A stretch of DNA of 64,000 bases from Amycolatopsis benzoatilytica AK 16/65 (GCF_000383915.1 NZ_KB912942.1:3207195-3271194); one strand, 5' to 3'; shown: positions 1 through 9,549, counted from the first letter of the stretch. Made by a program: numbers and translations. The notes: generated by a model not told the origin, from the sequence alone.

Positions 1-1398
1 GATCGAGCCGTCCTCGTGCACGTCGACCCGGCCGCTCTCGCCACCGCCGTCGCCGCCGGTGATCTCCACGTACGTGGCGATGCCGAGGCCCAGCGCGACC
101 GGGTCGCCGGACGCGCGGCGCGCTTCCTGCTCCTCGCGCAGCTGCGCGTAGCCCGCCGCCGCGAGCACCTTGTCCAGGGCCGCGGCGTACTCGCCGGTGT
201 CGTACGAGCCGCCGGTCGGCGTCGTGTACGGAAACTCGTCCGGCCGGATGAAGTTGACCCGCCGCACGTCCGCCGGGTCCATCCCGATCTCCGCCGCGAA
301 CAGGTCCATCGCACGCTCGACCGCGGCGGTCGCCTCCGGCCGTCCCGCTCCGCGGTAGGCCGCGATCGGCGTGGTCGTGGTGACGACACCGCGGCTGCGG
401 GTCTGCACGGTCGGGAACCGGTACACGCCTGGCGCCATCAGCTCGGTGAGCGTGGGCAGGAACAGCGCGCGCGGGTACGCGCCGGCGTCCTGGAGCACGT
501 CCAGCCGGTACGCCAGCACCGTGCCGTCGCGCTTGCCGCCGATGGTGACGGTGTTGCGCTGCGCGCGGCCGTGCGTCATCGAGGTCAGATTCTCGCTGCG
601 CGACTCGGCCCACCGCACCGCGCGGCCGGACTTCTTCGCCGCCCAGGCGAGCAATGTCGCCTCCGGGTCGGCGCCGATCTTCGCGCCGAAGCCGCCGCCG
701 ACGTCCGGCACGATGACCCGCACCAGCTCGTTGTCGATGCCCAGCCCGGCGGCCACCGTGCCGCGGGCGATCTGCGCGTTCTGCGTGGACAGCCACAGCG
801 TGACGCGGCCGTCCTCGCCCCACGCGACGGACGCGCCGCGCGGTTCGAGCGGCGCCGGCGCGACGCGCTGGTTCAGGATTTCCTCGGTGACGACGACGTC
901 GCAGTCCGCGAAGACCGAGTCGTCGAACTCCTCCATGCCGTGCACCTGCACGACGTTGCTGCCCTGCTCCGGGAACACCAGCGTCTCACCGGCGAGCGCG
1001 CCGTCGAAGTCCGCGACCGCGTCCAGCGGGTCGTAGTCCACGTCGACCAGCTCCGCCGCGTCCGCGAGCTGGTAGCGCTCCTCGGTGAGGACCAGCGCGA
1101 CCGGCTCCCCCACGTACCGCACGACGTCGCCGGCCAGGTACGGCTCGGGAACCGGCCCCGCCTTGCCCGGCTCGAGGTCCAGCTCCGCCGCGGTGTAGAC
1201 GGCGACCACGCCCGGCGCGGTGCGGGCTTCCTCCGCGTCGATCCCGGTGACCCGCGCGTGCGCGATCGGGCTGCGCACGAAAACCGCGTGGACCGCGCCG
1301 GCGAGCGACTCTTCCCTCAGGTCGTCGACGTACGTTCCGCCCTCGGTGATCAGCTTCTCGTCTTCGACGCGCACCACCCGGGTGCCGACAATGCTCAT
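1..1398 (-). CDS. Molybdenum hydroxylase large subunit (xanthine dehydrogenase/CoxL family), 3' end outside window
   Basis: N-terminal 466 codons of a molybdopterin-cytosine-dinucleotide-binding subunit; the family is usually near 780 residues, so the gene runs off the left edge. It starts with ATG at 1398 (MSIVGTRVVR) and is open to base 1. The N-terminal aldehyde oxidase a/b hammerhead domain is followed by the Mo-binding domain, including GGGFGAK and AYRGAGR (residues 347-353). AYRGAGR is the form II-type active-site loop; true CO dehydrogenases carry AYRCSFR. It is therefore an aldehyde/xanthine/aromatic hydroxylase of unknown substrate. Its FAD and iron-sulfur partners should lie to the left. 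A distant XdhC-like gene (50034-50543) could serve its cofactor maturation, which is inference. Confidence 0.88.
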   Translation of the reverse strand, partial: MSIVGTRVVRVEDEKLITEGGTYVDDLREESLAGAVHAVFVRSPIAHARVTGIDAEEARTAPGVVAVYTAAELDLEPGKAGPVPEPYLAGDVVRYVGEPVALVLTEERYQLADAAELVDVDYDPLDAVADFDGALAGETLVFPEQGSNVVQVHGMEEFDDSVFADCDVVVTEEILNQRVAPAPLEPRGASVAWGEDGRVTLWLSTQNAQIARGTVAAGLGIDNELVRVIVPDVGGGFGAKIGADPEATLLAWAAKKSGRAVRWAESRSENLTSMTHGRAQRNTVTIGGKRDGTVLAYRLDVLQDAGAYPRALFLPTLTELMAPGVYRFPTVQTRSRGVVTTTTPIAAYRGAGRPEATAAVERAMDLFAAEIGMDPADVRRVNFIRPDEFPYTTPTGGSYDTGEYAAALDKVLAAAGYAQLREEQEARRASGDPVALGLGIATYVEITGGDGGGESGRVDVHEDGSI

Positions 1399-1451
1399 CT
1401 GTCCTCCTGCTTGGGTACCCCGCCGACTATGCCTGTTCCCGCGTCCCCGCG

Positions 1452-2216
1452 TCAGCCCGAGTAGGCCTGCCAAGCGAGAACCGCTGCGAGAGCGAGCCCG
1501 CCGAGGCCAATCGCGATCCGCAGCGGCGTCGCGGGAAGGTAGCGCACGAGCACCGAACCGAGCCACGAGCCCGCCACCGAGCCGAGACAGACCGCGATCG
1601 CGGCGGGCCAGAACACCTTGCCGGTGAAAGCGAAGACGAGCGCGGCGATCAGGTTCGCGGTGCCGGTGGCGATGTTCTTGGCGGCGTTCGTGCGAGCAAG
1701 CGACTGGCTCCAGACCGTGGTCAGCAGCGCGAGCATCAGCACGCCCGCCGCGGCCCCGAAATATCCGCCGTAGACGCCGACGAGGAACGCGGCGATCCCG
1801 GTCAGCGGGCCGATGCCGTGGTGCTCGCGGCGTTCGGCCATCCGGCGCAGCTTCGGACCGGCCATCAGCAGGATCGACGCGCCGCCGATCAGCCAGGGCA
1901 CGACGACGGTGAAGGCGTCCGGCGAGCTGACCAGCAGGACGAGCCCGCCGCACGCACCACCCGCCGTGGTGATGAGGCAGAGCGGCAGCAGGTGCCGGCC
2001 CTGCCCCTTCAGCTCCGGACGTGCGCCGGCGGCGGCTCCGGCGGTGGTGCCGAGCATCGCGACGGTGTTGGTCATGTTCGCGGTGACCGGCGGCAGCCCG
2101 GCGGCGAGCAGCGCCGGGTAGGACACCAGCGAGGCGAGCCCGGCGGTCGCGCCGGTGAGACCGGCCCCGACGCCGGCCACCACGAGCAGCAGAAGTCCGC
2201 CAGGGCCGATGATCAC
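1452..2216 (-). CDS. Sulfite exporter TauE/SafE family permease
   Basis: A 254-residue integral membrane protein with about eight hydrophobic segments and the glycine-rich repeats of the TauE/SafE (DUF81) family, whose members move sulfite, sulfoacetate or other organic anions across the membrane. The GTG start at 2216 gives an N terminus that goes straight into the first membrane segment (IIGPGGLLLLVVAGVGAG). The gene diverges from the exported discoidin-domain protein, and an AT-rich inverted repeat lies in the shared 305-base gap. It ends 53 bases before the molybdenum hydroxylase starts on the same strand, so the two could be co-transcribed. Substrate cannot be told from sequence. Confidence 0.85.
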   Translation of the reverse strand: MIIGPGGLLLLVVAGVGAGLTGATAGLASLVSYPALLAAGLPPVTANMTNTVAMLGTTAGAAAGARPELKGQGRHLLPLCLITTAGGACGGLVLLVSSPDAFTVVVPWLIGGASILLMAGPKLRRMAERREHHGIGPLTGIAAFLVGVYGGYFGAAAGVLMLALLTTVWSQSLARTNAAKNIATGTANLIAALVFAFTGKVFWPAAIAVCLGSVAGSWLGSVLVRYLPATPLRIAIGLGGLALAAVLAWQAYSG

Positions 2217-2521
2217 GTTGTCATCTCAACACGGCGGGTACCGGGAGAGCGGCACCGGGTCGGCCCGGCTGTCCAGCAGAGCCTGCCGCGCGCGTGGGGC
2301 GCTTCGTTCGCCGTCCGGGTCGAAGCGTGTCAGGCCCGCGCGAGGCACCCGCTCGCCGCCTGGGTCAACAGGCTCCCCCACCCTCGCCGGACCGTATATA
2401 TCGTTATACACTACTCGTCCGCACTTGTCCGAAACCGGACGAAATCCGGCCCGGAGCTTGCCCGGCTGCTGGGCGCCGCACAGAATCCCGCTGACAAGGT
2501 TGTCAGGCTCCGGAGGCGCAG
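2217..2521. promoter_or_regulatory. Divergent intergenic region with AT-rich operator
   Basis: A 305-base gap between the TauE-like and exported-protein genes. The only clear element is the inverted repeat GTATA-N6-TATAC at 2394-2409 (GTATATATCGTTATAC), an AT island in GC-rich DNA. It abuts a possible plus-strand -10 TACACT (2407-2412), so a repressor bound there could block the promoter. The downstream gene has a good ribosome site (GGAGG about 6 bases before ATG 2522). No regulator gene is adjacent. Confidence 0.5.
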
Positions 2522-5500
2522 ATGGCCAGGCTCACCCGGCGGCAAGTGTTCGCCCTCGCCGGCGCTGCCGCGCTGCTCGCGTCGGCGCCGGACCTGGCGC
2601 ACGCCGGTCAGCCCGCCTCGTCCGCGCCCGATCCGGTCGCCGCGACCTACCTGCGGGTCCTCCTCCGGCACACCCGCTGGGCCGAGCAGCAATTCGACCC
2701 TGCCGCCGGCATCTACCCGGCCCGCGACTTCACCTTCGCCGTAGTGCTCGGCAACGCCCTCCTGTTGACCCGCCCCGGCTACGACGCCGCCGTCGCCGGA
2801 GTCGACCGCGAAACGCTCCGCGCGCACACGCTCGCCACGATCAGCCACTTCGCCGCCTCCAACCGGCTCACCGGCGGAGCCGAATGGGGCCGGAGGCTCT
2901 TCTTCGACACCACGTTCCAGTCGTACTTCCAGCTCGCCGCGCGTCTGCTGTGGACAGACCTGGACGCTGTCACGCGACGGAACGTCGAGCGCATCGCCAC
3001 CGAACAAGCCGCCTACACCGCCAGCCTCGGCACCGGCAACGACCCGGCCTCCGGCGACTGGACGCCGAACGGGCTGCGCGGCGGCTACGTCGGCGACACG
3101 AAACTCGAAGAAATGGGCGTCTACGCGCAATCCCTCGCGCCCGCGCTCGCCTGGGCGCCGCAGGATCCCCGCGCGCCGGAATGGCGCGCGGCGTTCGGCG
3201 CGTGGAGCCGCAACGAAGGCGGGCTGCCCGCCGCCGACCAGGCGAATCCCCGCCTGGTGGACGGAAAACCGGTCAGCGACAACACCGCCGCCAACCTGTA
3301 CGACACGTTCCTGGTCGAGAACCACGGCTCGTTCGGCCCGCACTACCAGGAAGAACTCTGGCGCACCTCCGGCCGCAACGCGATGCACTTCCTGGCCGCT
3401 GGAACGCCGCTGCCCGAAGTCCTCACCGCGCAGCCGAACGGCGAACTGCTGTGGCGCACCATGCTCCTGATGACCAGCGACGCCGGCGAACCGCTCATGC
3501 CGATGGTCGCCGACCGCGAGCACCTTTACGGCCGCGACGCCATCCCGCTCGCCTTCCGCGCGCAAGTCCTCGGCGACCGCTTCGCCGCCTACGCGGAAGC
3601 GCAGTTGGCCGCCCGGCTGGAGCCATATCAGGCGTACCCGCCGGTCGACCGGATCACGAAGTTCTCCGGCGAACCGAAGTACGAACCGGAAGCGCGCGCC
3701 GAACTCGCCATCAGCTACTTGCTGCACGAGTGGCGCGCACAGCACGGCGGGCCGATCTCCCCAGTCGGCAAGGAAGAATTCGACACACGGGCCAGCGACG
3801 CCAAGGATTTCGGGCCCGGACCCGGCCTGCTCGCGCACCGCTCCCCAGCCGCCTGGGCCGCGACTGTCAGCAAACCGGGGTTCGTCAAATTCGCGTGGCA
3901 GCCCAACCATGACGACTGGCTGTTCGTCCTCGGCGGCGCCAACCCGATGCTGCTGCCCACCACCGACGTCCCGGTCCGGGAACGCCACACCACGGCGTAC
4001 CGGAAGATCCGGGACGGATTCGACGGGACCGTCGGCGTACTCCGCTTCGACTCCGGCTACGCCGCGCTCGCGACCCTCCCGACCGGAACCGCGGTCTACG
4101 CCAGCACTGGCGTGGCGCCGGGCGAAGGCGTGCTCGACGTCTACAACCTGTCCATGCCCGGCATTCCGGGACTCGACGGCACCCGCGCTTACACGGCCGC
4201 CGAAGGCACCGTCACTCTCCAAGCACCGAGCGGCGCCCGCACCGACGACCTGGTCTTCGCTCCCACGACCGCGCGGCACGTCCGGATGCTCGGTGTCGAA
4301 CCAGATCCGCAGTACGGCTATTCGCTCTGGTCCTTCGAGGTCCGCGACGGCGACGGCGCCGACCTGGCACCGGCTGGAACGGCTTCCGCTTCTTCCGCCT
4401 CCCCGGGCAAGGAGGCCAAGTACGCCACCGACGGCAACTCCTCGACCCGCTGGGCGGTGTCCACCTCGGACCGCCGACGCGCGGACAGCTGGCTGGCCGT
4501 CGATCTCGGCGCGCCCCGCCGCCTCGATCGCGTCCGGTTGAGCTGGGAAGCCGCCGCCGGACGGAAGTACCGGATCGAAACCTCCGCCGACGGCGCGTCG
4601 TGGACTCCGGTCGCGACCTACCCGACGCCCGCGCTGCGCAGCACCGGCGGCTGGCTGGACATCGACAGCCGGGCCGGACTAGTCGTCGCCGGCCCGAATC
4701 CGCTCACCGTGACGAACGACCGGGTGACCCTCTCCGACGGTCCCGCCGCGCCGTTGCTCGCCGAGCTGTATCCCGGCCGCGCCGACCTGCCGAAGCTGGC
4801 TGCCCGGCCGCGCGCCGCCGCGACCGGAATCCATGCCACCGTGACCGACGGATTCCTGTTCCTGGCCAACCTTTCCACCGCCGAGGCGACCGGAACCGTT
4901 GCGCTACCCCGAGATCGCCGGGAAATCCGCCTGTACCGCGGCGCGCAGACGGTCCGCTCGACCGGCACCGAAGCCGAATACGACCTGTCCCCCGCCGAAG
5001 CCCGGATCGAACCGCCGCGCTTCGCGCTCAGCGGAACCGTCCCCGCCGGATTGCGGGCCGTCGTGCACGACGCGAGCCGCGTCGAGCTGACCGGCCCGCC
5101 CGGCCCGCGACCGTTCCCGGTCACGGTGACCCCGGCCGGCGGGACCCCGCGAACCGTCGCCGTACCGCCCGGCCGCACCGTGCCGGTCGTCATCGGCGGA
5201 GTCCGCCCGTACCCGTTGGACGACCGTGCCCTGGGCGCCGTGACGTTCCCTGCCGAACCGCTGCCACCGGGCATGACCAGCCCGGACGCCGCGGTCGACG
5301 ACAACGGGACGACTGCCTGGCAGCCCGGCCCCGACGGCCGGATGGTCGTGGACCTGGGCGCGGCCCTGCCGATCCGGACGGTCGAACTCGCCTGGACGCC
5401 CGGCCGCGTGCCGGGTGCCGTCCTGGAGACCAGTACCGACGGCCTCACTTACGCCGAGGCGGCCCGGCCGGACCGGAAACGCACGGTTTCGGTGCCCGTC

Positions 5501-5587
5501 TCCGGCCCGGTCCGCTATCTGGCCGTCCGCACCACGGACTGGCGCACCGCCGATGCCGCCCTGATCCGGGTCTCCGCCCGGACCTGA
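2522..5587 (+). CDS. Large Tat-exported protein with two discoidin (F5/8 type C) domains, possible polysaccharide lyase
   Basis: A 1021-residue protein. Residues 1-29 form a Tat-type signal (LTRRQVFALAGAAALL, ending AHAG), so folded export is likely. Residues about 35-400 are helical with many Trp/Tyr/Asp positions. Together with a following beta-rich part (about 420-580) this resembles the toroid-plus-sandwich plan of polysaccharide lyases, but I recognise no catalytic motif. A discoidin-like domain spans about 582-713 (YATDGNSSTRWAVS, SWLAVDLG), and a second, shorter one about 915-1021 (AAVDDNGTTAWQP, MVVDLG). Such domains bind sugars. Glycan binding or degradation outside the cell is inference. 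The gene ends 3 bases before the convergent ribA. Confidence 0.75.
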   Translation: MARLTRRQVFALAGAAALLASAPDLAHAGQPASSAPDPVAATYLRVLLRHTRWAEQQFDPAAGIYPARDFTFAVVLGNALLLTRPGYDAAVAGVDRETLRAHTLATISHFAASNRLTGGAEWGRRLFFDTTFQSYFQLAARLLWTDLDAVTRRNVERIATEQAAYTASLGTGNDPASGDWTPNGLRGGYVGDTKLEEMGVYAQSLAPALAWAPQDPRAPEWRAAFGAWSRNEGGLPAADQANPRLVDGKPVSDNTAANLYDTFLVENHGSFGPHYQEELWRTSGRNAMHFLAAGTPLPEVLTAQPNGELLWRTMLLMTSDAGEPLMPMVADREHLYGRDAIPLAFRAQVLGDRFAAYAEAQLAARLEPYQAYPPVDRITKFSGEPKYEPEARAELAISYLLHEWRAQHGGPISPVGKEEFDTRASDAKDFGPGPGLLAHRSPAAWAATVSKPGFVKFAWQPNHDDWLFVLGGANPMLLPTTDVPVRERHTTAYRKIRDGFDGTVGVLRFDSGYAALATLPTGTAVYASTGVAPGEGVLDVYNLSMPGIPGLDGTRAYTAAEGTVTLQAPSGARTDDLVFAPTTARHVRMLGVEPDPQYGYSLWSFEVRDGDGADLAPAGTASASSASPGKEAKYATDGNSSTRWAVSTSDRRRADSWLAVDLGAPRRLDRVRLSWEAAAGRKYRIETSADGASWTPVATYPTPALRSTGGWLDIDSRAGLVVAGPNPLTVTNDRVTLSDGPAAPLLAELYPGRADLPKLAARPRAAATGIHATVTDGFLFLANLSTAEATGTVALPRDRREIRLYRGAQTVRSTGTEAEYDLSPAEARIEPPRFALSGTVPAGLRAVVHDASRVELTGPPGPRPFPVTVTPAGGTPRTVAVPPGRTVPVVIGGVRPYPLDDRALGAVTFPAEPLPPGMTSPDAAVDDNGTTAWQPGPDGRMVVDLGAALPIRTVELAWTPGRVPGAVLETSTDGLTYAEAARPDRKRTVSVPVSGPVRYLAVRTTDWRTADAALIRVSART

Positions 5588-5590
5588 CCG

Positions 5591-6226
5591 TCACACCGCC
5601 GACCCGGCCCAGCTGTCCGGCTGCGGCAACGCCAGCGTGTGCCCGGTCTGCTCGGCCTTCGCACGCAGGTACCGCACGTTGTTCTCGTTCGCGAAAACCC
5701 CAGTGCGCACCTGGTCGCGGACCGCGATGCCGTGCCGTTCGAGCTGCGCCGCCTTGTCCGGGTTGTTGGACAACAGGTCCAGCTGCCCGACGCCGAACAC
5801 GCGGAGCATCTGCGCGGCCGCCGTGTAGTCGCGTGCGTCCTCGGGCAGGCCGAGCGCGGAGTTCGCGGCGTACGTGTCCAGGCCGGCGTCCTGCAACGCG
5901 TAGGCGTCGAGCTTGTTGTACAGCCCGATTCCCCGGCCTTCCTGTCGCAAGTAGACCAAGTACCCGCCTGCTTCGGCGATCCGTCCGACCGCCTCTTCCA
6001 GCTGGGGACCGCAGTCGCAGCGCGCCGAGCCGAAAACGTCGCCGGTGAGGCATTCCGAGTGCAGCCGCACGAGCGGCACCGGACCGGGTTTCCCCAGCAC
6101 GAAGGCGAGATGTTCGAGCCCGTCGGACAACCCGGCGAAGGTGACCGCCTCCGCGTCGACCGCGGGCGCGGCCCCGAACCGGAGCGGGATCCGCACGCGC
6201 GTCCGCACCGAAGGAACTGTCGTCAT
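5591..6226 (-). CDS. ribA: GTP cyclohydrolase II
   Basis: 211 residues. It opens GTP to 2,5-diamino-6-ribosylamino-pyrimidinone phosphate, the first step of riboflavin synthesis. The zinc cysteines are visible at Cys59, Cys70 and Cys72 (HSECLTGDVFGSARCDCG). The substrate motif YLRQEGRGIGLYNKLDAYAL follows, with Tyr109 at the position where some Streptomyces paralogues carry Met and make a different product. Asp130 and Arg132 (EDARD) and NNPDK complete the active site. ATG 6226 is preferred over upstream starts because GGAG lies 7 bases before it. The protein lacks the RibB half, and no other riboflavin gene is near, so it may be a secondary copy or serve a deazaflavin/pteridine route. Confidence 0.93.
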   Translation of the reverse strand: MTTVPSVRTRVRIPLRFGAAPAVDAEAVTFAGLSDGLEHLAFVLGKPGPVPLVRLHSECLTGDVFGSARCDCGPQLEEAVGRIAEAGGYLVYLRQEGRGIGLYNKLDAYALQDAGLDTYAANSALGLPEDARDYTAAAQMLRVFGVGQLDLLSNNPDKAAQLERHGIAVRDQVRTGVFANENNVRYLRAKAEQTGHTLALPQPDSWAGSAV

Positions 6227-6313
6227 CCAGCGACTCCTTTCCCCCTCGACCCGTTCCGACCTTACCCAAACCGGGCGCGGGAAACGCCGTCTCGGGGTGC
6301 GGCCGAGATCACG

Positions 6314-6319
6314 TAGGCT
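6314..6319 (+). promoter_or_regulatory. -10 box of a probable leaderless transcript
   Basis: TAGGCT (TANNNT form) ends 7 bases before ATG 6327, which would put transcription start on or next to the start codon. No Shine-Dalgarno sequence precedes the gene. Confidence 0.5.
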
Positions 6320-6326
6320 CGCGGGC

Positions 6327-7475
6327 ATGGCCGAGAGCCCGGAATTGTTCGCCTCCGAAACCGACCCCGCCCAACTCGCCGACCTGCGTTCCCGCCTGCG
6401 CGCGACCCGCTGGCCGGACTCCCCGGAGGACGGCTGGGCGCAAGGCGTGGACCTGGACTACCTGCGCGAGCTGATCGGCTACTGGGCCGACGGGTTCGAC
6501 TGGCCGGCCCAAGAAGCCGAGCTGAACCGGCTGCCGCGCTACCGGGTCCGGCTCGGCGATTCGCGCATCCACTTCGTCCATGCCCGTGCCGCCGCGCCGC
6601 CCGGCTCCGCGTTGCCCCTGATCCTCACCCACGGCTGGCCGGACTCGTTCTGGCGGTACACGAAAGTCATCCCGCTTCTCACTGACCCGGCCGCGCACGG
6701 CGGCGACCCGGCGGACGCGTTCGACGTGATCGTCCCCGACCTGCCCGGCTACGGCTACTCCGACCGGCCGGCGGCGAAAACCCCCGATTCGATCGCCGTC
6801 GCCGCCTTGTGGGCCGATCTGATGACCGCACTCGGCTACCCGCGCTTCGCCGCGGCGGGCGGCGACATCGGCAGCAGCGTCAGCCGTTTCCTGGCATTGA
6901 ATTGCCCGGACCGGGTGGTGGCGGTGCATCGGATGGACGGCGGCCTGCCCGCTTTCGCCCCCGACGACCTCACGCCGGAAGAACGGGACTGGCTCGGCGA
7001 AGCCGCGGCCTGGGGCGCGGCCGAAGGGGCATACGCCGCTCTGCACCGCACCAAGCCGCAGACCGCCGCGGTGGGCCTGACGGACTCCCCCGCCGGCCTG
7101 GCCGCCTGGATCGTGGAAAAACTCCGCACCTGGAGCGACTGCGACGGCGACGTGGAAAACGCTTTCAGCAAAGACGAAATCCTCACCAACGTCACCATTT
7201 ACTGGCTGACCGGCACCATCGGCTCCGCCATGCGGATGTACCGTGCCAACGGAGCGATTCCGCCGGAACAGTACGCCCGCCGCGTAGAGGTCCCGTCCGG
7301 TTTCTCGATCTTCCCCGCCGACCTGGTCCGAGCCCCGCGCAGCTGGCTGGACCGCATCGCCAACACGGTGCGGGCAACCGAACCAGAACGAGGCGGCCAC
7401 TTCGCCCCCTTCGAACAACCTGAGCTGTACGCCCAAGAACTGCGCGATTTCTTCCGCCCTTACCGCACCACCTGA
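6327..7475 (+). CDS. Epoxide hydrolase (microsomal-type, EHN N-terminal domain)
   Basis: A 382-residue alpha/beta-hydrolase. Residues about 1-110 match the epoxide hydrolase N-terminal domain (LRSRLRATRWPDS). The oxyanion region HGWPDSFWRY and the nucleophile elbow GGDIGSS follow, where Asp attacks the epoxide ring. The C-terminal GGHFAPFEQP supplies the catalytic His. The protein converts epoxides to diols in the cytosol; its substrate is unknown. The start at 6327 is chosen because the -10 box sits 7 bases upstream and the homologous N terminus begins here. It diverges from ribA by about 100 bases. Confidence 0.88.
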   Translation: MAESPELFASETDPAQLADLRSRLRATRWPDSPEDGWAQGVDLDYLRELIGYWADGFDWPAQEAELNRLPRYRVRLGDSRIHFVHARAAAPPGSALPLILTHGWPDSFWRYTKVIPLLTDPAAHGGDPADAFDVIVPDLPGYGYSDRPAAKTPDSIAVAALWADLMTALGYPRFAAAGGDIGSSVSRFLALNCPDRVVAVHRMDGGLPAFAPDDLTPEERDWLGEAAAWGAAEGAYAALHRTKPQTAAVGLTDSPAGLAAWIVEKLRTWSDCDGDVENAFSKDEILTNVTIYWLTGTIGSAMRMYRANGAIPPEQYARRVEVPSGFSIFPADLVRAPRSWLDRIANTVRATEPERGGHFAPFEQPELYAQELRDFFRPYRTT

Positions 7476-7910
7476 GAGCGACCGCGGACCCTCGCCCGAG
7501 CATCACCGCGGACCACGGGCCGCCGCCGACCCGTTCGAGCGGCCGGTACCGGCTGCCGATCAGCTGGTCCGCGCGCACCGACGCTCCCCTTGGAGCGACC
7601 CGACCCCGGTGAGGTAACTCGCAGTGACGAGACTGCGTCAGGTCCGGTGGCAGAACGCGGCCCGGACCGCGTCCCGGCCGCTGCGCGGCCATTGTGGACG
7701 GTCCGGTTCTGACTGCTCGTGACCGGGCCGGTCCCAGCCTCCGCGCTTCGCCCGCCGACCGGCCGTACGCCCGGCACGGACGGTGAGCTCGCGGGCTCGC
7801 CCACGGGGTGCTGCTCAGACACCCGGGTGAATCCGGCAGGGCGCGATTCGCACGCGGGCCGCCCGGGTACCTCTCCGGCGACGGCACCGCGGCCGTCGAA
7901 GGAGACCTCC
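7476..7910. other. Intergenic, 435 bases
   Basis: I see no convincing gene here. Its right end holds the stress-type promoter at 7845-7870 and the ribosome site GGAGA for the DUF3040 gene. No obvious terminator follows the epoxide hydrolase. Confidence 0.6.
7845..7870 (+). promoter_or_regulatory. Candidate SigB/SigF-type promoter
   Basis: GATT (7845-7848), 16-base spacer, GGGTAC (7865-7870). This fits the GNNT-N14-16-GGGTAY form described for Streptomyces SigB, about 40 bases upstream of ATG 7911. Confidence 0.55.
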
Positions 7911-8180
7911 ATGCTCAGTCACCACGAGCGCGTCGAGCTGGACAAGATCGAGCGCTGGTTCGAGACCAGCGATCCCGAGCTGGCCGCTGCACTGCGCCGG
8001 GGCAAACCGGCGCAGTCCGCGGCACTGCTCACGGTCTTCGCTGTGCTGCTCGACCTTTCCGCCGCCGGTCTCTTCGTCGCGGGGCTGGTCAGCGGCAACC
8101 CGGTGCTGACCGTGTGCGCGGCTTTCGCCGCGGTAGGCGGGGTTTCGGCGCACTTGGCCCGCAGCCACGACCGCCACTGA
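7911..8180 (+). CDS. DUF3040 family small membrane protein
   Basis: 89 residues. The soluble N terminus (LSHHERVELDKIERWFE) is typical of DUF3040, and two hydrophobic segments follow (about 35-57 and 62-82). The function of the family is unknown; members are common in actinobacteria. ATG 7911 has GGAG 7 bases upstream. A stress-type promoter lies just before the gene, so induction by envelope or general stress is plausible (inference). Confidence 0.8.
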   Translation: MLSHHERVELDKIERWFETSDPELAAALRRGKPAQSAALLTVFAVLLDLSAAGLFVAGLVSGNPVLTVCAAFAAVGGVSAHLARSHDRH

Positions 8181-8364
8181 CCCGCGCTGCCTCGTCGGGC
8201 TTCGGCTGCCAGCCGAACCACACGCGGATGGGCGGTCAACGTCACCCGGCCGGTGCCGTGTTTGTCCCTTCCGGACCGCAGGCAGCTGCCGCCGCGTCCG
8301 GCGCGGCTGAAAATCCGCCCGGTTCCGGATGCGCACCCTCCCCGCCGCACCGCACACTGGTCCG

Positions 8365-9390
8365 GTGTCCGACTGGGTCCTGCACGTCGATCTCGACCAG
8401 TTCATCGCCGCCGTCGAGGTCTCGCGGCGGCCGGAGCTGCGCGGCCGTCCGGTGATCGTCGGCGGCAACGGCGACCCGGCCGAACGCGCCGTCGTCGCCA
8501 CCGCCTCCTACGAGGCGCGCAAGTTCGGCATCGATTCCGGCATGCCGCTCCGGCTGGCCGCGAAACGCTGCCCGGACGCCGTTTTCCTGCCCGTCGACGC
8601 CCCGGCTTACCAGGAAGTATCCGAGCGCGTGATGGCCCGGCTGCGCGAGTTCCCGGTGGTCGTCGAGGTGCTCGGCTGGGACGAGGCGTTCCTCGGCGCG
8701 GGCGTCGACGACCCGGAAGCGCTGGCCGAGGACATCCGCCGCGGCGTCGCCGATGAGACCGGGCTGTCCTGTTCGGTCGGCATCGGCGACAACAAGCTCC
8801 GCGCCAAGCTCGCCACCGGTTTCGCGAAGCCGGCCGGCGTCTACCGGCTCACCCAGGCGAACTGGTGGGACGTGATGGCCGAGCGGCCCACCGACGCGTT
8901 GTGGGGCATCGGCCGCAAGACCGCGAAGAAGCTCGCCGAAGCCGGCTACCGCACCGTTCTCGACCTCGCCGGCGCGGATCCGGCCGCGCTGGCCGCGAAG
9001 TACGGCCCGCGGCTGGGCCCGTGGTATCGGCTGCTCGCCGGCGGCATCGGCGACGCCGAGGTCAGCGCGACCCCTTACGTGGCCCGTTCCCGAAGCAGGG
9101 AAACAACATTCCAGCAGGACCTGACCGATCCGGAAGCCATCGCCGCGGAGATCGAGACCCTCGCCGGACGCGTCTCCCGCGATGTCGCGGACGAGGGCCG
9201 CCCCGCGGCACGCGTCGCGGTGAAGGTGCGGTTCGCGCCGTTCCTGACGCACACCCACAGCGTGACGCTGCCCGCACCGTCGTCGGATCCGGCGGTGCTC
9301 GCCGCGGCCGCGCGAACCCTCTTGGACCGCTTCGACTTCGGCAAACCGGTGCGGTTGCTCGGGGTCCGCGCGGAGTTCCCGCGCGCTTGA
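8365..9390 (+). CDS. dinB: DNA polymerase IV (Y-family translesion polymerase)
   Basis: 341 residues. The N-terminal catalytic block VLHVDLDQFIAAVE holds the first metal-binding Asp residues. SYEARKFGIDSGMPL is the fingers motif, and GWDEAFLG replaces the usual SIDEAFLD but keeps the catalytic Asp-Glu pair. Helix-hairpin-helix and little-finger regions follow. It copies damaged DNA with low fidelity and no proofreading. GTG 8365 is preferred because the family begins near VSDWVLHVD; ATG 8329 is in frame 12 codons earlier. I see no LexA box in the short upstream gap. Confidence 0.92.
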   Translation: MSDWVLHVDLDQFIAAVEVSRRPELRGRPVIVGGNGDPAERAVVATASYEARKFGIDSGMPLRLAAKRCPDAVFLPVDAPAYQEVSERVMARLREFPVVVEVLGWDEAFLGAGVDDPEALAEDIRRGVADETGLSCSVGIGDNKLRAKLATGFAKPAGVYRLTQANWWDVMAERPTDALWGIGRKTAKKLAEAGYRTVLDLAGADPAALAAKYGPRLGPWYRLLAGGIGDAEVSATPYVARSRSRETTFQQDLTDPEAIAAEIETLAGRVSRDVADEGRPAARVAVKVRFAPFLTHTHSVTLPAPSSDPAVLAAAARTLLDRFDFGKPVRLLGVRAEFPRA

Positions 9391-9549
9391 CAGGTCCGGA
9401 CCTGCCTTGCCATGGTGGAAACCGACGCGCCCGCGGAGGCGCGGCTCCGGGCCGAGAGGCGCTGCGACGGGGATTCCCCGCCACGCTCGGCCTGCGAGAG
9501 TTCTCGATGAAGGGCGCCTCCTGTCCAGGAGGTGTGGTCAGTGTTTCGC

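Noticed and set aside
2155..3912. Plus-strand frame of 585 codons overlapping the exported protein
   Set aside because: Arg/Pro-rich shadow in another frame; the Tat signal and discoidin domains are in the 2522-5587 frame.
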